Shown here in pieces: positions 1 to 8,509 of a DNA stretch of 64,000 nt. Position 1 is the stretch's first letter, and every line of letters starts with the position of its first letter. Source of the stretch: Bacteroidales bacterium WCE2008 (GTDB taxonomy: Bacteria > Bacteroidota > Bacteroidia > Bacteroidales > UBA932); NCBI GenBank assembly GCA_900167925.1, contig FUZM01000002.1, positions 186,001 through 250,000 of the forward strand, written 5' to 3'. The translations under genes and the position numbers were made by a program. Below the pieces are notes generated by a model. The model ran no database searches. It saw only the letters and a program-made list of their open reading frames with translations, and was not told where the DNA came from.

Positions 1-2
1 TA

Positions 3-341
3 CTAGAGTGTCGGCAAGTCTACCAGCACCTCCCATCAGCCATCACGCTTGCCGTTCTTGCGGGCAAGGTATTCTTTCTCGGTAAGACGGACTGTCATTG
101 ATTTGACAGTCCTTTCCGAGCGATGTATATGTTTGGCCGTCATTTCTTGGGTAGCTTTAGGATTCTCTTTTAAGAATCGCAGCACGGCCAACTCTTCCAT
201 AGTGCAATTCAAAGGGCAAATTTTGCCCTTTGAATCACTCTCTTTTTCACTTTGAACGCTAATATAATATACTGGATGCAACTGATCAACCCCATCATTA
301 CAGGTTCCTATGCCCCAACCCTGTATTCCCTGTGGTCCCAA
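3..341 (-). pseudogene. Remnant of a winged-helix (AlbA_2/ATP-binding type) regulator C-terminus
   Basis: The minus-strand reading frame holds a winged helix-turn-helix of about 60 residues (EELAVLRFLKENPKATQ, then IHRSERTVKSMTVRLTEKEYLAR). This resembles the C-terminal DNA-binding part of the AlbA_2/divergent-AAA proteins common in Bacteroidales accessory regions. The frame has no ATG before the domain and is closed upstream by a TGA, so the N-terminal catalytic part is missing. It stops at a TGA (36-38), but the same frame continues WEVLVDLPTL to a TAG at 3-5. Family members usually end in a G-aromatic-WEV motif, so the TGA probably replaced an aromatic codon. I read this as a truncated, decayed gene. 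A short standalone regulator is the less likely alternative. Confidence 0.5.
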
Positions 342-698
342 CGAGCACTTCGAGTATCATCTTCGCGCTAAAAAATTGTTTCTATAACTGGAAATAACTA
401 TATTGGTTTCCAAATTATTTTTCACTCCCAAAAAGAGTTATATGGAAGAGAATCAGAAACTCGAATACCACGTTCCTGAGATGGACGTTTTCAAAAGAGA
501 GGTAGGATAGCGAATAACGAACGTATGGAAGAAAATCTAAGACTCAAGTATGACAGTGTTTTCGAGATGCAGGGCGAAAGTTGTCTGGTGCCTTCTTCCT
601 GGGGCCATGAAGAAGGTTAGCCCAGAACCTACTTATCAGGAACACAGCCGTTGTGCGAGTGTTTCTCTCTCCAAATAGTCCAGAGTTTTTTCAAATAG
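342..698. other. Non-coding stretch with two degenerate, tandem ORF starts
   Basis: No intact gene was seen. Two short plus-strand frames begin alike: one at 442 (MEENQKLEYHVPEM, stop at 510) and one at 525 (MEENLRLKYDSVFEM, stop at 620). Their DNA starts are also similar (ATGGAAGARAATC), 83 bases apart. They look like a decayed duplication of the 5' end of a small gene. With the broken gene to the left, this suggests the edge of an eroded accessory region. Confidence 0.35.
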
Positions 699-732
699 AA
701 AAGGCTTGCCGGACCGGCAAGCCTTTTTTTAT
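699..732. terminator. Bidirectional rho-independent terminator
   Basis: A 10-bp stem (AAGGCTTGCC, 701-710, with GGCAAGCCTT, 716-725) has a 5-base loop. It is followed by seven T on the plus strand and by TTTTCTATTT on the minus strand. It ends the minus-strand EEP lipoprotein gene that stops at 751. Confidence 0.85.
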
Positions 733-750
733 CATATTAGTCGGATGACT

Positions 751-2802
751 TTAGAAGCTGTTGCTGACGTTTACCAGGGTTGTGTTCTTCCCTGCCTTGT
801 TGTTGTCACCGAAGTTGCTGGAGAAGCCGAGCTGGTCGGCCGGCGTCCATGTGAATGTCACGACGACCGGATAATGGTCGGACAATAATATCATTTCCTG
901 ATTATCCCGGGTCCCAATGCCAAGTTGATCGTAACGATTTCTTACGACCATCTCACTGGTAAGGGTGACATCATGGACGGTCGAATGCTGATAGACAAAG
1001 AAATGGTCCAGGCGCTTGTTTGTGAATGGACGCTTACTAGGATGGGTCAGCGGCATGTCAGCTGTGACACGCACCCAGTCAGGTCCCATAAGCTCATCGA
1101 CGTTTATCATAGCGTTATAGTCTCCTGGAACGATTTCAGGAGTAGCATTAAAGTCACCACACAGGAAAACAGGCTTGTCGCAGTTGAAGTAACGACTGTT
1201 GAACCATTTGTTCAGAGAGTCAACCTGACGCTGTCTTCCCGCATCGCACAATCCAATATGGACAGATGCGAACACACAGTCCTCGGTTTCCAGGACAGAG
1301 ACACAGCGAGTCTCCTCATTCTTGGTTCCAGTCTGGTTTCCGTTGGAATCCCATATAGGGTAAGAGATGGTATGGCCAGACGCATCTTTATTTGGAAGCG
1401 GAATCTTGCGGGAGGTAATCTCCGGATGTTCAGCAGAGTCGAAGAGAACAGCATTCCCGTATCCTTCATTATCGGAGTAGGCTATCGCTGCGGCGAAATG
1501 GTGTTTCCATGTCTTCTGCCCTGATGGACGCAGCGCGTTCATCCGGCTCTTGAGCTGGCTTGCCTGGTTGACATAGCCCGTTCTTTCGCGATTATTGTCA
1601 ACTTCATTGAGACCGACAAGAGTTGCCCCGGTTGCATTTATGACAGCAGCGATATCATCATATATATTGCGGTCAGCAAGGAATGATTTGTTTTCAACCA
1701 ACCTGTTATACATGTCGAATATGCATACATTGTATGTCATCATGGTTACGGTCTTGGAGACAGGAGCCACGGAGTCGCTCGTGGTGCCGGACACGGCAGT
1801 CCCGTTCATGTTGACAGAGAAAGCGGTAGCCTTGCCTGAGAAGAATTCGAGGCTTTTTCCGGACGGCACGGTGACAGTCTTCTCGTAATTCCTGTTATTC
1901 TTTGTGGTAACCCTTACCTTGAAGGTCTTCCCTGCCGTGAATGCTGCCGGGAGACAGGTGAAATGCAGTACGAGAGTCTTGTTGCTTACGGAAAGGTTCG
2001 CGCAGTCCATGGTGATGGAATTCTTGCTGAAGCTGCAGATAATGTTATCCAGAGAGAATTCGTCGGTAGTATGACGTGCTGCGACATTACCGGCGAGCGG
2101 AAGGCCCTGGGACATCGAAATGAACTCGACAGTCGAAGGCTTGTCACCTGAAGGGATATCGAGGTTATTCAATGTCATTATTCCTATAGCTACAAGACGG
2201 TTGAATTTCAAAGTTGGAGAAGAGCCGGCTATATCAGATGCGCTCTGGGTGGCCAGATATACAGGATCTGAATACAGCAGGTCGGCAGCCGGGTCGAATG
2301 AATTGGCCTTAGGTTTCTGCTGGTAAGGAATGGCAAGTCTCACGCATCCGGCCAGATCGCCCTTGTTCGAAGGGTTAAGCTGAGCATGTGAAGACGGATA
2401 GAATGCCTGATACATAAACTTCTTTCCGCTATGTCCGGGATACTCGAGAATCTTATTCAGATTCACTACAGGGAATCCGGCTGTAAACACAGGATTTGAA
2501 GTACTTGTAAGACCATCGGTCGCCTGCATCTGGATTATCGGTTCCGTAAAACCCTGACGGTGGTGTATCTGCCTGATAGCAAGCTTATCCCCTGTCTGCC
2601 AGTTGAATGTTACGTTGCTTCCGCTACGGTTCATAGTGGTCTTCGTTGAAAGCAGGTCGTCAGCCAGCGATGTGGTAAAACGGACATTTTCCAAACTTTC
2701 CTCAGGGAGGTCATTCTTGTCGACAGTCTCCTGCTGACAAGAGACATTGATACTTGCGCCTAAGAAAACGGTCAAGGCGACAAAACAAAATCTTTTTCTC
2801 AT
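751..2802 (-). CDS. Lipoprotein with fimbrillin-like N-terminus and endonuclease/exonuclease/phosphatase (EEP) domain
   Basis: The 683-residue protein starts with a signal peptide (MRKRFCFVALTVFLG) ending near a cysteine (VSCQQ), so it is probably a lipoprotein. Residues of about 40-330 look like a fimbrillin/Mfa-type beta-sandwich (VTFNWQTGDKLAI and similar). The last 320 residues carry EEP-fold motifs in order: TMMTYNVCIFD, GLNEVDNN (metal-binding Glu), FASVHIGL, FLCGDFNATPE (Asp/Asn), RLDHFFV and the terminal SDHYPVVV (catalytic Asp-His). The substrate is unknown; EEP enzymes cut nucleic acids, phospholipids or other phosphodiesters. A cell-surface or periplasmic phosphodiesterase is the best guess. 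The ATG fits a TAAATTTG promoter box about 50 bases upstream. Confidence 0.75.
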   Translation of the reverse strand: MRKRFCFVALTVFLGASINVSCQQETVDKNDLPEESLENVRFTTSLADDLLSTKTTMNRSGSNVTFNWQTGDKLAIRQIHHRQGFTEPIIQMQATDGLTSTSNPVFTAGFPVVNLNKILEYPGHSGKKFMYQAFYPSSHAQLNPSNKGDLAGCVRLAIPYQQKPKANSFDPAADLLYSDPVYLATQSASDIAGSSPTLKFNRLVAIGIMTLNNLDIPSGDKPSTVEFISMSQGLPLAGNVAARHTTDEFSLDNIICSFSKNSITMDCANLSVSNKTLVLHFTCLPAAFTAGKTFKVRVTTKNNRNYEKTVTVPSGKSLEFFSGKATAFSVNMNGTAVSGTTSDSVAPVSKTVTMMTYNVCIFDMYNRLVENKSFLADRNIYDDIAAVINATGATLVGLNEVDNNRERTGYVNQASQLKSRMNALRPSGQKTWKHHFAAAIAYSDNEGYGNAVLFDSAEHPEITSRKIPLPNKDASGHTISYPIWDSNGNQTGTKNEETRCVSVLETEDCVFASVHIGLCDAGRQRQVDSLNKWFNSRYFNCDKPVFLCGDFNATPEIVPGDYNAMINVDELMGPDWVRVTADMPLTHPSKRPFTNKRLDHFFVYQHSTVHDVTLTSEMVVRNRYDQLGIGTRDNQEMILLSDHYPVVVTFTWTPADQLGFSSNFGDNNKAGKNTTLVNVSNSF

Positions 2803-2850
2803 AGTGTGCGAGCTAATTAGTGTTTTTTATTGTGAGTTATTAGTGCGGAG

Positions 2851-2858
2851 CAAATTTA
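2851..2858 (-). promoter_or_regulatory. Bacteroidetes -7 box for the EEP lipoprotein gene
   Basis: TAAATTTG on the minus strand matches TAnnTTTG exactly and lies 49 bases before the ATG. I see no clear TTG at the -33 position. Confidence 0.55.
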
Positions 2859-2929
2859 GCATTTTCTTTCTTAATTATCTATAAGAAAATCTTGATATGT
2901 AAAACATAGCGTTATTCTCCGACAGATAA

Positions 2930-2960
2930 TTGCACAAATAACTGAAAAAAGCTATATTCG
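2930..2960 (+). promoter_or_regulatory. Promoter of the exonuclease/acyltransferase unit
   Basis: TTG (2930-2932), a 20-base spacer and TATATTCG (2953-2960) form a near-consensus Bacteroidetes promoter with one mismatch in the -7 box. Transcription would start about 25 bases before the ATG at 2990. Confidence 0.55.
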
Positions 2961-2989
2961 GCATCCGAACAAGACCAGACTGGCAGAGA

Positions 2990-3484
2990 ATGAAAGATTT
3001 TGCAGCAATAGATTTCGAGACGGCAAACGAATGCCGGTCCAGCGTATGCAGCGTAGGAGTAGTGATCGTACGCGACGGAGAGATCGTAGATCGCTTCTAC
3101 AGCCTTATCCATCCGGAACCGGAATATTACCAGTGGTTCTGCAGGCAAGTGCATGGCCTGGGACCTGAAGATACGGAAGACGCCCCGGTGTTTCCGTATG
3201 TATGGGAAAAAGTAGCACCTCTGATCGAAGGACTCCCGCTTGTCGCGCATAACAGCCGATTCGATGAAGGTTGCCTTAAGGAAGTCTTCCAGGTATATCG
3301 GATGGACTATCCGGACTATGTTTTCTATGATACTCTGGCCGCCTCGAGACGCCATTTCGGCTGTCAGCTCCCGAACCATCAGCTCCAGACGGTCGCGGCC
3401 GCCTGCGGATATGATCTTTCTCAGCATCATCATGCCCTCGCCGATGCCGAGGCCTGCGCCCGCATCGCACTAACGATAATTTAG
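2990..3484 (+). CDS. DnaQ-like 3'-5' exonuclease (DEDDh family)
   Basis: This compact 164-residue protein is a single exonuclease domain related to the epsilon subunit of DNA polymerase III. The three exonuclease motifs are intact: D8-F-E10-T (Exo I), HNSRFDEG (Exo II) and HHALADAEA with the His/Asp pair (Exo III). It removes nucleotides from DNA or RNA 3' ends using two metal ions. No polymerase, BRCT or GIY-YIG domain is attached, so it is a small DNA-repair or RNA-processing type enzyme and not the replicative proofreading subunit. The next gene begins 16 bases downstream on the same strand, so the two are probably co-transcribed although the functions look unrelated. Confidence 0.85.
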   Translation: MKDFAAIDFETANECRSSVCSVGVVIVRDGEIVDRFYSLIHPEPEYYQWFCRQVHGLGPEDTEDAPVFPYVWEKVAPLIEGLPLVAHNSRFDEGCLKEVFQVYRMDYPDYVFYDTLAASRRHFGCQLPNHQLQTVAAACGYDLSQHHHALADAEACARIALTII

Positions 3485-3500
3485 AAACCCGCTATATAAT

Positions 3501-4685
3501 ATGAAACAAAACATTTATCTTTCCTCCAAACCGAGGTATGACATTCTCGATGGCCTGAGAGGAGTTGCCGCTTTCATGGTGATACTCTTCCATTTTTTTG
3601 AAAATTATTGCCCTGAAGGGGGCCTGCAGCACATTAATCATGGCTTTCTTGCCGTGGATTTCTTCTTTGTGCTTTCCGGCTTCGTGATCGGATACGCATA
3701 TGACGACCGATGGGACAGAATGACGACCTGGGGCTTCTTCAAGCGTCGTCTTACCCGACTGCATCCGATGGTGATTGCCGGGACCGTAATAGGAGCCAGC
3801 CTGTTATTCTTCCAGGCTTCCGCTTTCCCGAAAATCCTCGACATCAGTCTCTGGATGTTCCTTCTCTGCTTTTTCATGGGTCTGCTCATGATACCGTGCC
3901 CTCCTTCGCTGGACATGCGCGGCTGGGCCGAGATGAACACATTCAACGGGCCGAACTGGTCGCTTACTTACGAATACCTGGGGAACATCCTTTACGCCCT
4001 GGTACTAAGGAGACTCCCGAAATGGGGTCTGGCCGTTCTTATGGCCGTGGCCGCGTTCTTCACTCTCGACCTGACCCTCGGTTGGGATGTACTGAAGTTC
4101 TTTCCTGGCGGCCCGCATTTCAGCGTAGTCGGAGGCTGGTGCATCACTCCCGACCAGATTTATGTCGGCCTCACCAGACTGTCCTATCCTTTCCTCTGCG
4201 GACTCTTGATTTCCAGAATACTCCCTTCATACAGATCGGAGAGCAATCCCAGCGGGAGCCCTCTGCATCTCAAAGGAGGCTTCTGGTGGGCATCGATCAT
4301 GCTGGTCGTCCTCTTCAGCATCCCTTGCGTAGGAGGCCGGCACGGCGTTTCTGACGGCTTATATCAGGCCGTATGCATTCTGCTTCTCTTCCCTGTCATC
4401 GTACTGATCGGAGCCGGAAGCCAGACAAGACACAGCATTTCTACGAAGGTCTGCAAATGGCTCGGCGAAATCTCCTATCCGCTGTACATTACCCATTATC
4501 CCTTCATTTACATGCATTTTTCCTTCCACAGGGCGCATCCGGACGCTCCTCTTTGGATTAAAATTGCGATATCTGCAGGAGTCCTCGTAATCTCGGTCAT
4601 AGTGGCCTGGGGCGTGTATAAGGTGTATGACCTTCCAGTGAGGACCTGGCTTACCGAGCGCTGGCTGAAAAAGGGTTCCAAGTAA
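3501..4685 (+). CDS. Acyltransferase 3 family membrane protein (OafA/YrhL type)
   Basis: The 394-residue polytopic protein begins with the family hallmark RYDILDGLRGVAAFMVILFHF, which holds the conserved Arg and the catalytic-type His in the first membrane segment. FFVLSGFVIGYAY, RRLTRLHP and about eight more hydrophobic segments follow, ending in SYPLYITHYPF. Members transfer acyl groups (often acetyl or succinyl) from the cytoplasm onto extracytoplasmic sugars of O-antigen, peptidoglycan or secreted glycans. The acceptor cannot be told from sequence. It follows the exonuclease gene by 16 bases, and a strong convergent terminator follows it. Confidence 0.88.
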   Translation: MKQNIYLSSKPRYDILDGLRGVAAFMVILFHFFENYCPEGGLQHINHGFLAVDFFFVLSGFVIGYAYDDRWDRMTTWGFFKRRLTRLHPMVIAGTVIGASLLFFQASAFPKILDISLWMFLLCFFMGLLMIPCPPSLDMRGWAEMNTFNGPNWSLTYEYLGNILYALVLRRLPKWGLAVLMAVAAFFTLDLTLGWDVLKFFPGGPHFSVVGGWCITPDQIYVGLTRLSYPFLCGLLISRILPSYRSESNPSGSPLHLKGGFWWASIMLVVLFSIPCVGGRHGVSDGLYQAVCILLLFPVIVLIGAGSQTRHSISTKVCKWLGEISYPLYITHYPFIYMHFSFHRAHPDAPLWIKIAISAGVLVISVIVAWGVYKVYDLPVRTWLTERWLKKGSK

Positions 4686-4703
4686 GACATACCCCCAAAA
4701 AAG

Positions 4704-4745
4704 AATTGTCGCATATCCCGTCATGAGATATGCGACAATTTTATT
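4704..4745. terminator. Bidirectional terminator between convergent genes
   Basis: A perfect 14-bp stem (AATTGTCGCATATC, 4704-4717, with its complement at 4727-4740) has a 9-base loop. A-rich sequence lies to the left and TTTTATTT to the right, so it can end transcription from both sides. Confidence 0.9.
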
Positions 4746-4760
4746 TACGTATGACAACTG

Positions 4761-6848
4761 TTACTCTACAGGATCTTTGGAGAGCGTGAATGAAAGTTCA
4801 CCGCCCTTGAGAAGTTCGTTGTAAGTGATATAGTTGTTTTCGACCGGCTCGCCGTTGAAGGTTACGCCGGAGATATATTCATACTCAGGATGATCTGCGA
4901 GGATGGTAAGAACCTTTCCGTTGCCGAGCTTGACTTCAGCCTTGCTGAACAGAGGAGCGGCAAAATAGAACTGTCCGGATGCCGGGCATACAGGATAGAT
5001 ACCAAGAGCCGACATTACGTACCATGCTGACATCTGACCGCAGTCTTCGTTGCCTGAGATCCCCTCAGGAGTAGCTGTATAGAGCTCGTTAAGGATTCTG
5101 CGGACATAGTGCTGGGACTTGGACGGCTGGTCCACGAAGTAGAACAGATAAGCCATATTGTGGCTAGGCTCGTTTCCGTGGGCATATTCTCCGATAAGAC
5201 CGGTCATGTCAAGGATTTCATCGGTGACCTCGATAGCCTCATATGTGAAGAGAGAATCGAGAGCAGCCGCTGTCTTTTCGCGTCCGCCCATAAGTTTCTC
5301 GAAATTGGCGAAGTCATGAGGAACGAAGAATCTGAACTGCCAAGGAATCGCCTCTGTATAATCGTCGGTCTTCACGAGCGGATCGAAGTTGTCAACCCAT
5401 TTGCCATCGCTGTTCTTTCCTCTGAAGAAACGGGTAGAAGGATCGAAAAGATTTTCGTATCTCTTTGAGCGGGCGAAGTACTCTTCAGCGATGTCCTTTC
5501 TGCCGAGATCCTCAGCCATTCTGGCGATGCACCAGTCATCGTAAGCCATCTCGAGAGTCTCGGAAACGGCCTGGCCATAGAGGTCTGAAGGCACATAGCC
5601 ATACTTGTTGTAGCCAGGGGAAGTCTCGTCCTGATTTGATGAAGAAACCATTGCGTCGAGGGCCTTGTTGCCGTCGAATGTGCGGATGCCGCAAAGCCAT
5701 GCGTCAGCGATTACAGGGATGCTGTGATAACCGATCATGCACCAGGTCTCACCATGAGCGAGAGGCCATACAGGAAGGATGCCGTTGCGGTCGTATGATT
5801 CCAGCATGCTGTCAATCATTCCGGAGATCAGCTGAGGATCGATGAGATTCTCGAGCGGAGCCCATGTCCTGAAGACATCCCAGAGGGAGAGAGTCGAGTA
5901 GAACGGCTTGGCGTCGCAGTCGCTGATGAGGTTAGGAGTGATCATGGTGTGGTAAAGGGAGGTGTAGAATACCTTGCGGAGATCCTCGCTACCACCTTCC
6001 ACATTGATTACGCCGAGTTTATCATCCCAGATTCTGGTAGCCTCGAGTCTGATTTCGTCGAATGACTTGCCTTCCGTCTCTTTGATCCTGTTTGTCTTGG
6101 CATTTGCCTCGTCTGTCATGGAAATACCTACGAGGACCTCGAGTTTCTTGACATTTTCAGCGAAAGTAAGCAGAACCTGAGTGTCACCCTTTGGCTCGTA
6201 TTCCTCGATAGGTTCGGAGAATTTAGCATTGAAATAGACTCCACGTCCTGAGATCCACCATGACTGAACCTTAGTTCCGGTGATTTCGTCAGGGCCTACC
6301 TGAGAGACCGAAACTTCGTGGATTTCAGGCTCGCCCATTCCATGGACGAGATTGATGAGGATATGGCGTTTGCCTTCACCTTTGAAGATATATTTATGGG
6401 CGCCGGTGCGGGCAGTTGCCGTAAGCTCGACGTCGATGCCTCTTTCCGGGAATTTCACGCTGTAATAACCGGGAGCGGCTGTTTCATTGTCATGTGAGAA
6501 AGGAAGCGGGGCTATCGAGTACTTTCCGTCGACTTCAGTCACATTTCCGATAGCCGGAGTGAAAAGGAAGTCTCCAAGATCCGCACAGCCAGTGCCGCTG
6601 AGGTGAGTGTGTGAGAAACCGAGGATGGCGTCATCGCTGTAATGATAGCCACTGCAGGCATCCCAGTCTTCAGTACGGGTATCCGGGCTGAGCTGGACAA
6701 GGCCGTTAGGAGTGGTGGCTCCAGGGAATGTATGACCATGGAATCCGGTTCCTATGAAAGGATCCACTTCAGATTTGAGTGGGTTGACGCAGGCGGCTGT
6801 GCACATAAGCAGCAGACCGCCGATAAGAAATGGTTGTTTAACGTGCAT
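4761..6848 (-). CDS. GH92 family glycoside hydrolase (alpha-mannosidase type) lipoprotein
   Basis: The 695-residue protein has a lipoprotein signal (MHVKQPFLIGGLLLM, lipobox TAAC). It then opens with the GH92 start DPFIGTGFHGHTFPGAT and shows further family blocks: GFSHTHLSGTGCADLGDF, SLWDVFRTW, PVWPLAHGETWCMIG, GNEPSHNMAYLF, NEDCGQMSAWYVMSALG and GIYPVCP. GH92 enzymes are calcium-dependent exo-acting alpha-mannosidases that trim host or yeast glycans; a few members have other specificities. The cell-surface or periplasmic location comes from the lipobox. No SusC/SusD pair is adjacent, so it is not in an obvious polysaccharide utilisation locus. Its promoter is divergent from that of the carboxylesterase. 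Confidence 0.93.
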   Translation of the reverse strand: MHVKQPFLIGGLLLMCTAACVNPLKSEVDPFIGTGFHGHTFPGATTPNGLVQLSPDTRTEDWDACSGYHYSDDAILGFSHTHLSGTGCADLGDFLFTPAIGNVTEVDGKYSIAPLPFSHDNETAAPGYYSVKFPERGIDVELTATARTGAHKYIFKGEGKRHILINLVHGMGEPEIHEVSVSQVGPDEITGTKVQSWWISGRGVYFNAKFSEPIEEYEPKGDTQVLLTFAENVKKLEVLVGISMTDEANAKTNRIKETEGKSFDEIRLEATRIWDDKLGVINVEGGSEDLRKVFYTSLYHTMITPNLISDCDAKPFYSTLSLWDVFRTWAPLENLIDPQLISGMIDSMLESYDRNGILPVWPLAHGETWCMIGYHSIPVIADAWLCGIRTFDGNKALDAMVSSSNQDETSPGYNKYGYVPSDLYGQAVSETLEMAYDDWCIARMAEDLGRKDIAEEYFARSKRYENLFDPSTRFFRGKNSDGKWVDNFDPLVKTDDYTEAIPWQFRFFVPHDFANFEKLMGGREKTAAALDSLFTYEAIEVTDEILDMTGLIGEYAHGNEPSHNMAYLFYFVDQPSKSQHYVRRILNELYTATPEGISGNEDCGQMSAWYVMSALGIYPVCPASGQFYFAAPLFSKAEVKLGNGKVLTILADHPEYEYISGVTFNGEPVENNYITYNELLKGGELSFTLSKDPVE

Positions 6849-6870
6849 AATAAAGTATTAGTGTTTGTGA

Positions 6871-6878
6871 CAAAGATA
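6871..6878 (-). promoter_or_regulatory. -7 box of the GH92 gene
   Basis: TATCTTTG on the minus strand lies 22 bases before the ATG at 6848. A TTG occurs 22 bases further upstream. The short leader agrees with the chosen start. Confidence 0.6.
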
Positions 6879-6950
6879 CATCATTTTTATCGCATATCCT
6901 CAATTTCGTTTAATAATCGTTCATTTTATTACACTATGATTTCAGAGGGG

Positions 6951-6980
6951 TTGCAAGGTCGGGGATAAGGGTTATATTTG
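6951..6980 (+). promoter_or_regulatory. Promoter of the carboxylesterase gene
   Basis: TTG (6951-6953), a 19-base spacer and TATATTTG (6973-6980) match the Bacteroidetes consensus. The start codon at 7010 lies 29 bases downstream. Confidence 0.75.
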
Positions 6981-7009
6981 CCATAACGGTAAACTAATAA
7001 TCTCTCTTT

Positions 7010-8422
7010 ATGAAGAAACCTTTAATCATTCTGATGGCACTTGCACTTATGGGTTGCGAGGCTGTAAATCCCGTCCTTGACATAGAAGGCGGAAAAGTCC
7101 AGGGCGTTAAGACAGAGCTCAAAGACGTCTATGTCTATCGTGGAATCCCTTATGCAGCACCCCCGATCGGAGAGCTTCGCTGGAAAGCTCCACAGCCGGT
7201 AGTTCCGTGGGAAGGAGTACTGGTCGCCGACAAATTCGGCCATCCGGGCTACCAGAGCGTCCATTATCCTGGCGGCTATACGACAGAATGGGGATACGGA
7301 GACGAAGCTCCATACAGCGAGGATTGTCTCTATCTCAATGTATGGACCCCTGCTCCAGGCAAGACTGACGCGAAGCTCCCTGTAGCTCTTTGGATCCATG
7401 GCGGCGGCTTCCGCGAAGGCTGGGGCTCAGAGCCGGAATTCGACGCAAAGGAATGGGCTGCGAGAGGAGTAGTCCTCGTTTCAATAAACTATCGTCTCGG
7501 AATATTCGGATTCCTTACCCATCCTGAGCTCGCTGCCGAGAATCCTTACGGAGTCTCCGGCAACTATGGACTTCTCGACCAGATCGAGTCTCTCAAGTGG
7601 ATCCGCAAGAACATCGAGCAGTTCGGCGGCGATCCTGAAAATGTAATGATATTCGGCCAGAGCGCAGGCGGCGGCAGCGTCCGCTTCCTCTGCGAATCCC
7701 CTCTTACAGAAGGTCTCTTCAATAAGGCTATAATCATGAGTGCAGGCGGTCTCGGACGCGCTCCAAGAGTTCCTATGACTCTCGACGAGGCTCAGCAGAA
7801 GTCCAAGGAAGTTCTTGACTGGGGCGGCCTCACCGACCTCAAGAAGATGCGCTCAGCTTCTACAGAGACTCTCTATGCCCTCGGAAACATCTATTTCAGC
7901 GCTACAGGACAGTGGGCCCGTCTTACTATGCAGCCTATTGTTGACGGCAAGGTCCTCCTTCGTGAATTCGACGAAGCGGCTCTCTCGAATACTCTCCATC
8001 AGGTTCCTTATATGATCGGTTTCACACAGGACGACATGGGCGACATGGGCGATGGAATCGCAGCATTCTGTATCAATCGCGAAGAACTCGGCCAGAAAGC
8101 CTATGCATATCAGTTCGCCCGTCCTCTTCCTACCGACGGCCGTGCAAACGTCCTGAAAGGCGCTTTCCACTCATCCGACCTCTGGTTTGTCTTCAAATCT
8201 CTCGAGCATTGCTGGAGACCATGGACCCAGGGCGACTGGGATCTTTCCGACAAGATGATCGGAGCATGGACCAATTTCGCCAAATATGGCGACCCTAACG
8301 GTCCTGACGGAGGCGTATGGAAACCTTACACCAAGGAAAATCCTGAATTCATGATATTCAAGCTCGACGAAAACGACGCCGAAGCCTCCGCTCCCGGCAA
8401 TCCTCTCCCGAAGAACAAATAA
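7010..8422 (+). CDS. Carboxylesterase type B (para-nitrobenzyl esterase family) lipoprotein
   Basis: The 470-residue alpha/beta hydrolase hydrolyses carboxylic esters. A lipoprotein signal (MKKPLIILMALALMGC) puts it in the periplasm or on the surface. Family motifs are present in order: VYRGIPYAAPP, SEDCLYLNVW, the oxyanion-hole HGGGF and the nucleophile elbow GQSAGG with Ser218. An acidic residue in GFTQDDMGD and His387 in GAFHSSDLW complete the triad. WKPYTKENPEFMIF near the end is typical of the C-terminus. The natural ester is unknown; deacetylation of glycans would suit the GH92 neighbour, but that is inference. It is a single-gene unit between its own promoter and a terminator. Confidence 0.9.
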   Translation: MKKPLIILMALALMGCEAVNPVLDIEGGKVQGVKTELKDVYVYRGIPYAAPPIGELRWKAPQPVVPWEGVLVADKFGHPGYQSVHYPGGYTTEWGYGDEAPYSEDCLYLNVWTPAPGKTDAKLPVALWIHGGGFREGWGSEPEFDAKEWAARGVVLVSINYRLGIFGFLTHPELAAENPYGVSGNYGLLDQIESLKWIRKNIEQFGGDPENVMIFGQSAGGGSVRFLCESPLTEGLFNKAIIMSAGGLGRAPRVPMTLDEAQQKSKEVLDWGGLTDLKKMRSASTETLYALGNIYFSATGQWARLTMQPIVDGKVLLREFDEAALSNTLHQVPYMIGFTQDDMGDMGDGIAAFCINREELGQKAYAYQFARPLPTDGRANVLKGAFHSSDLWFVFKSLEHCWRPWTQGDWDLSDKMIGAWTNFAKYGDPNGPDGGVWKPYTKENPEFMIFKLDENDAEASAPGNPLPKNK

Positions 8423-8444
8423 ACCGAATCATATCATATAAAAC

Positions 8445-8486
8445 ATTGACAAGGCTCTTATCCTGGCGGATTTGAGCCTTGTCAAT
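8445..8486. terminator. Terminator between convergent carboxylesterase and membrane-protein genes
   Basis: A perfect 13-bp stem (ATTGACAAGGCTC, 8445-8457, with 8474-8486) has a 16-base loop. The minus-strand exit runs into TGTTTTATATG, so it terminates best in the minus direction. Confidence 0.75.
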
Positions 8487-8509
8487 ACGTTATGGATTTA
8501 GTTTGAAGA

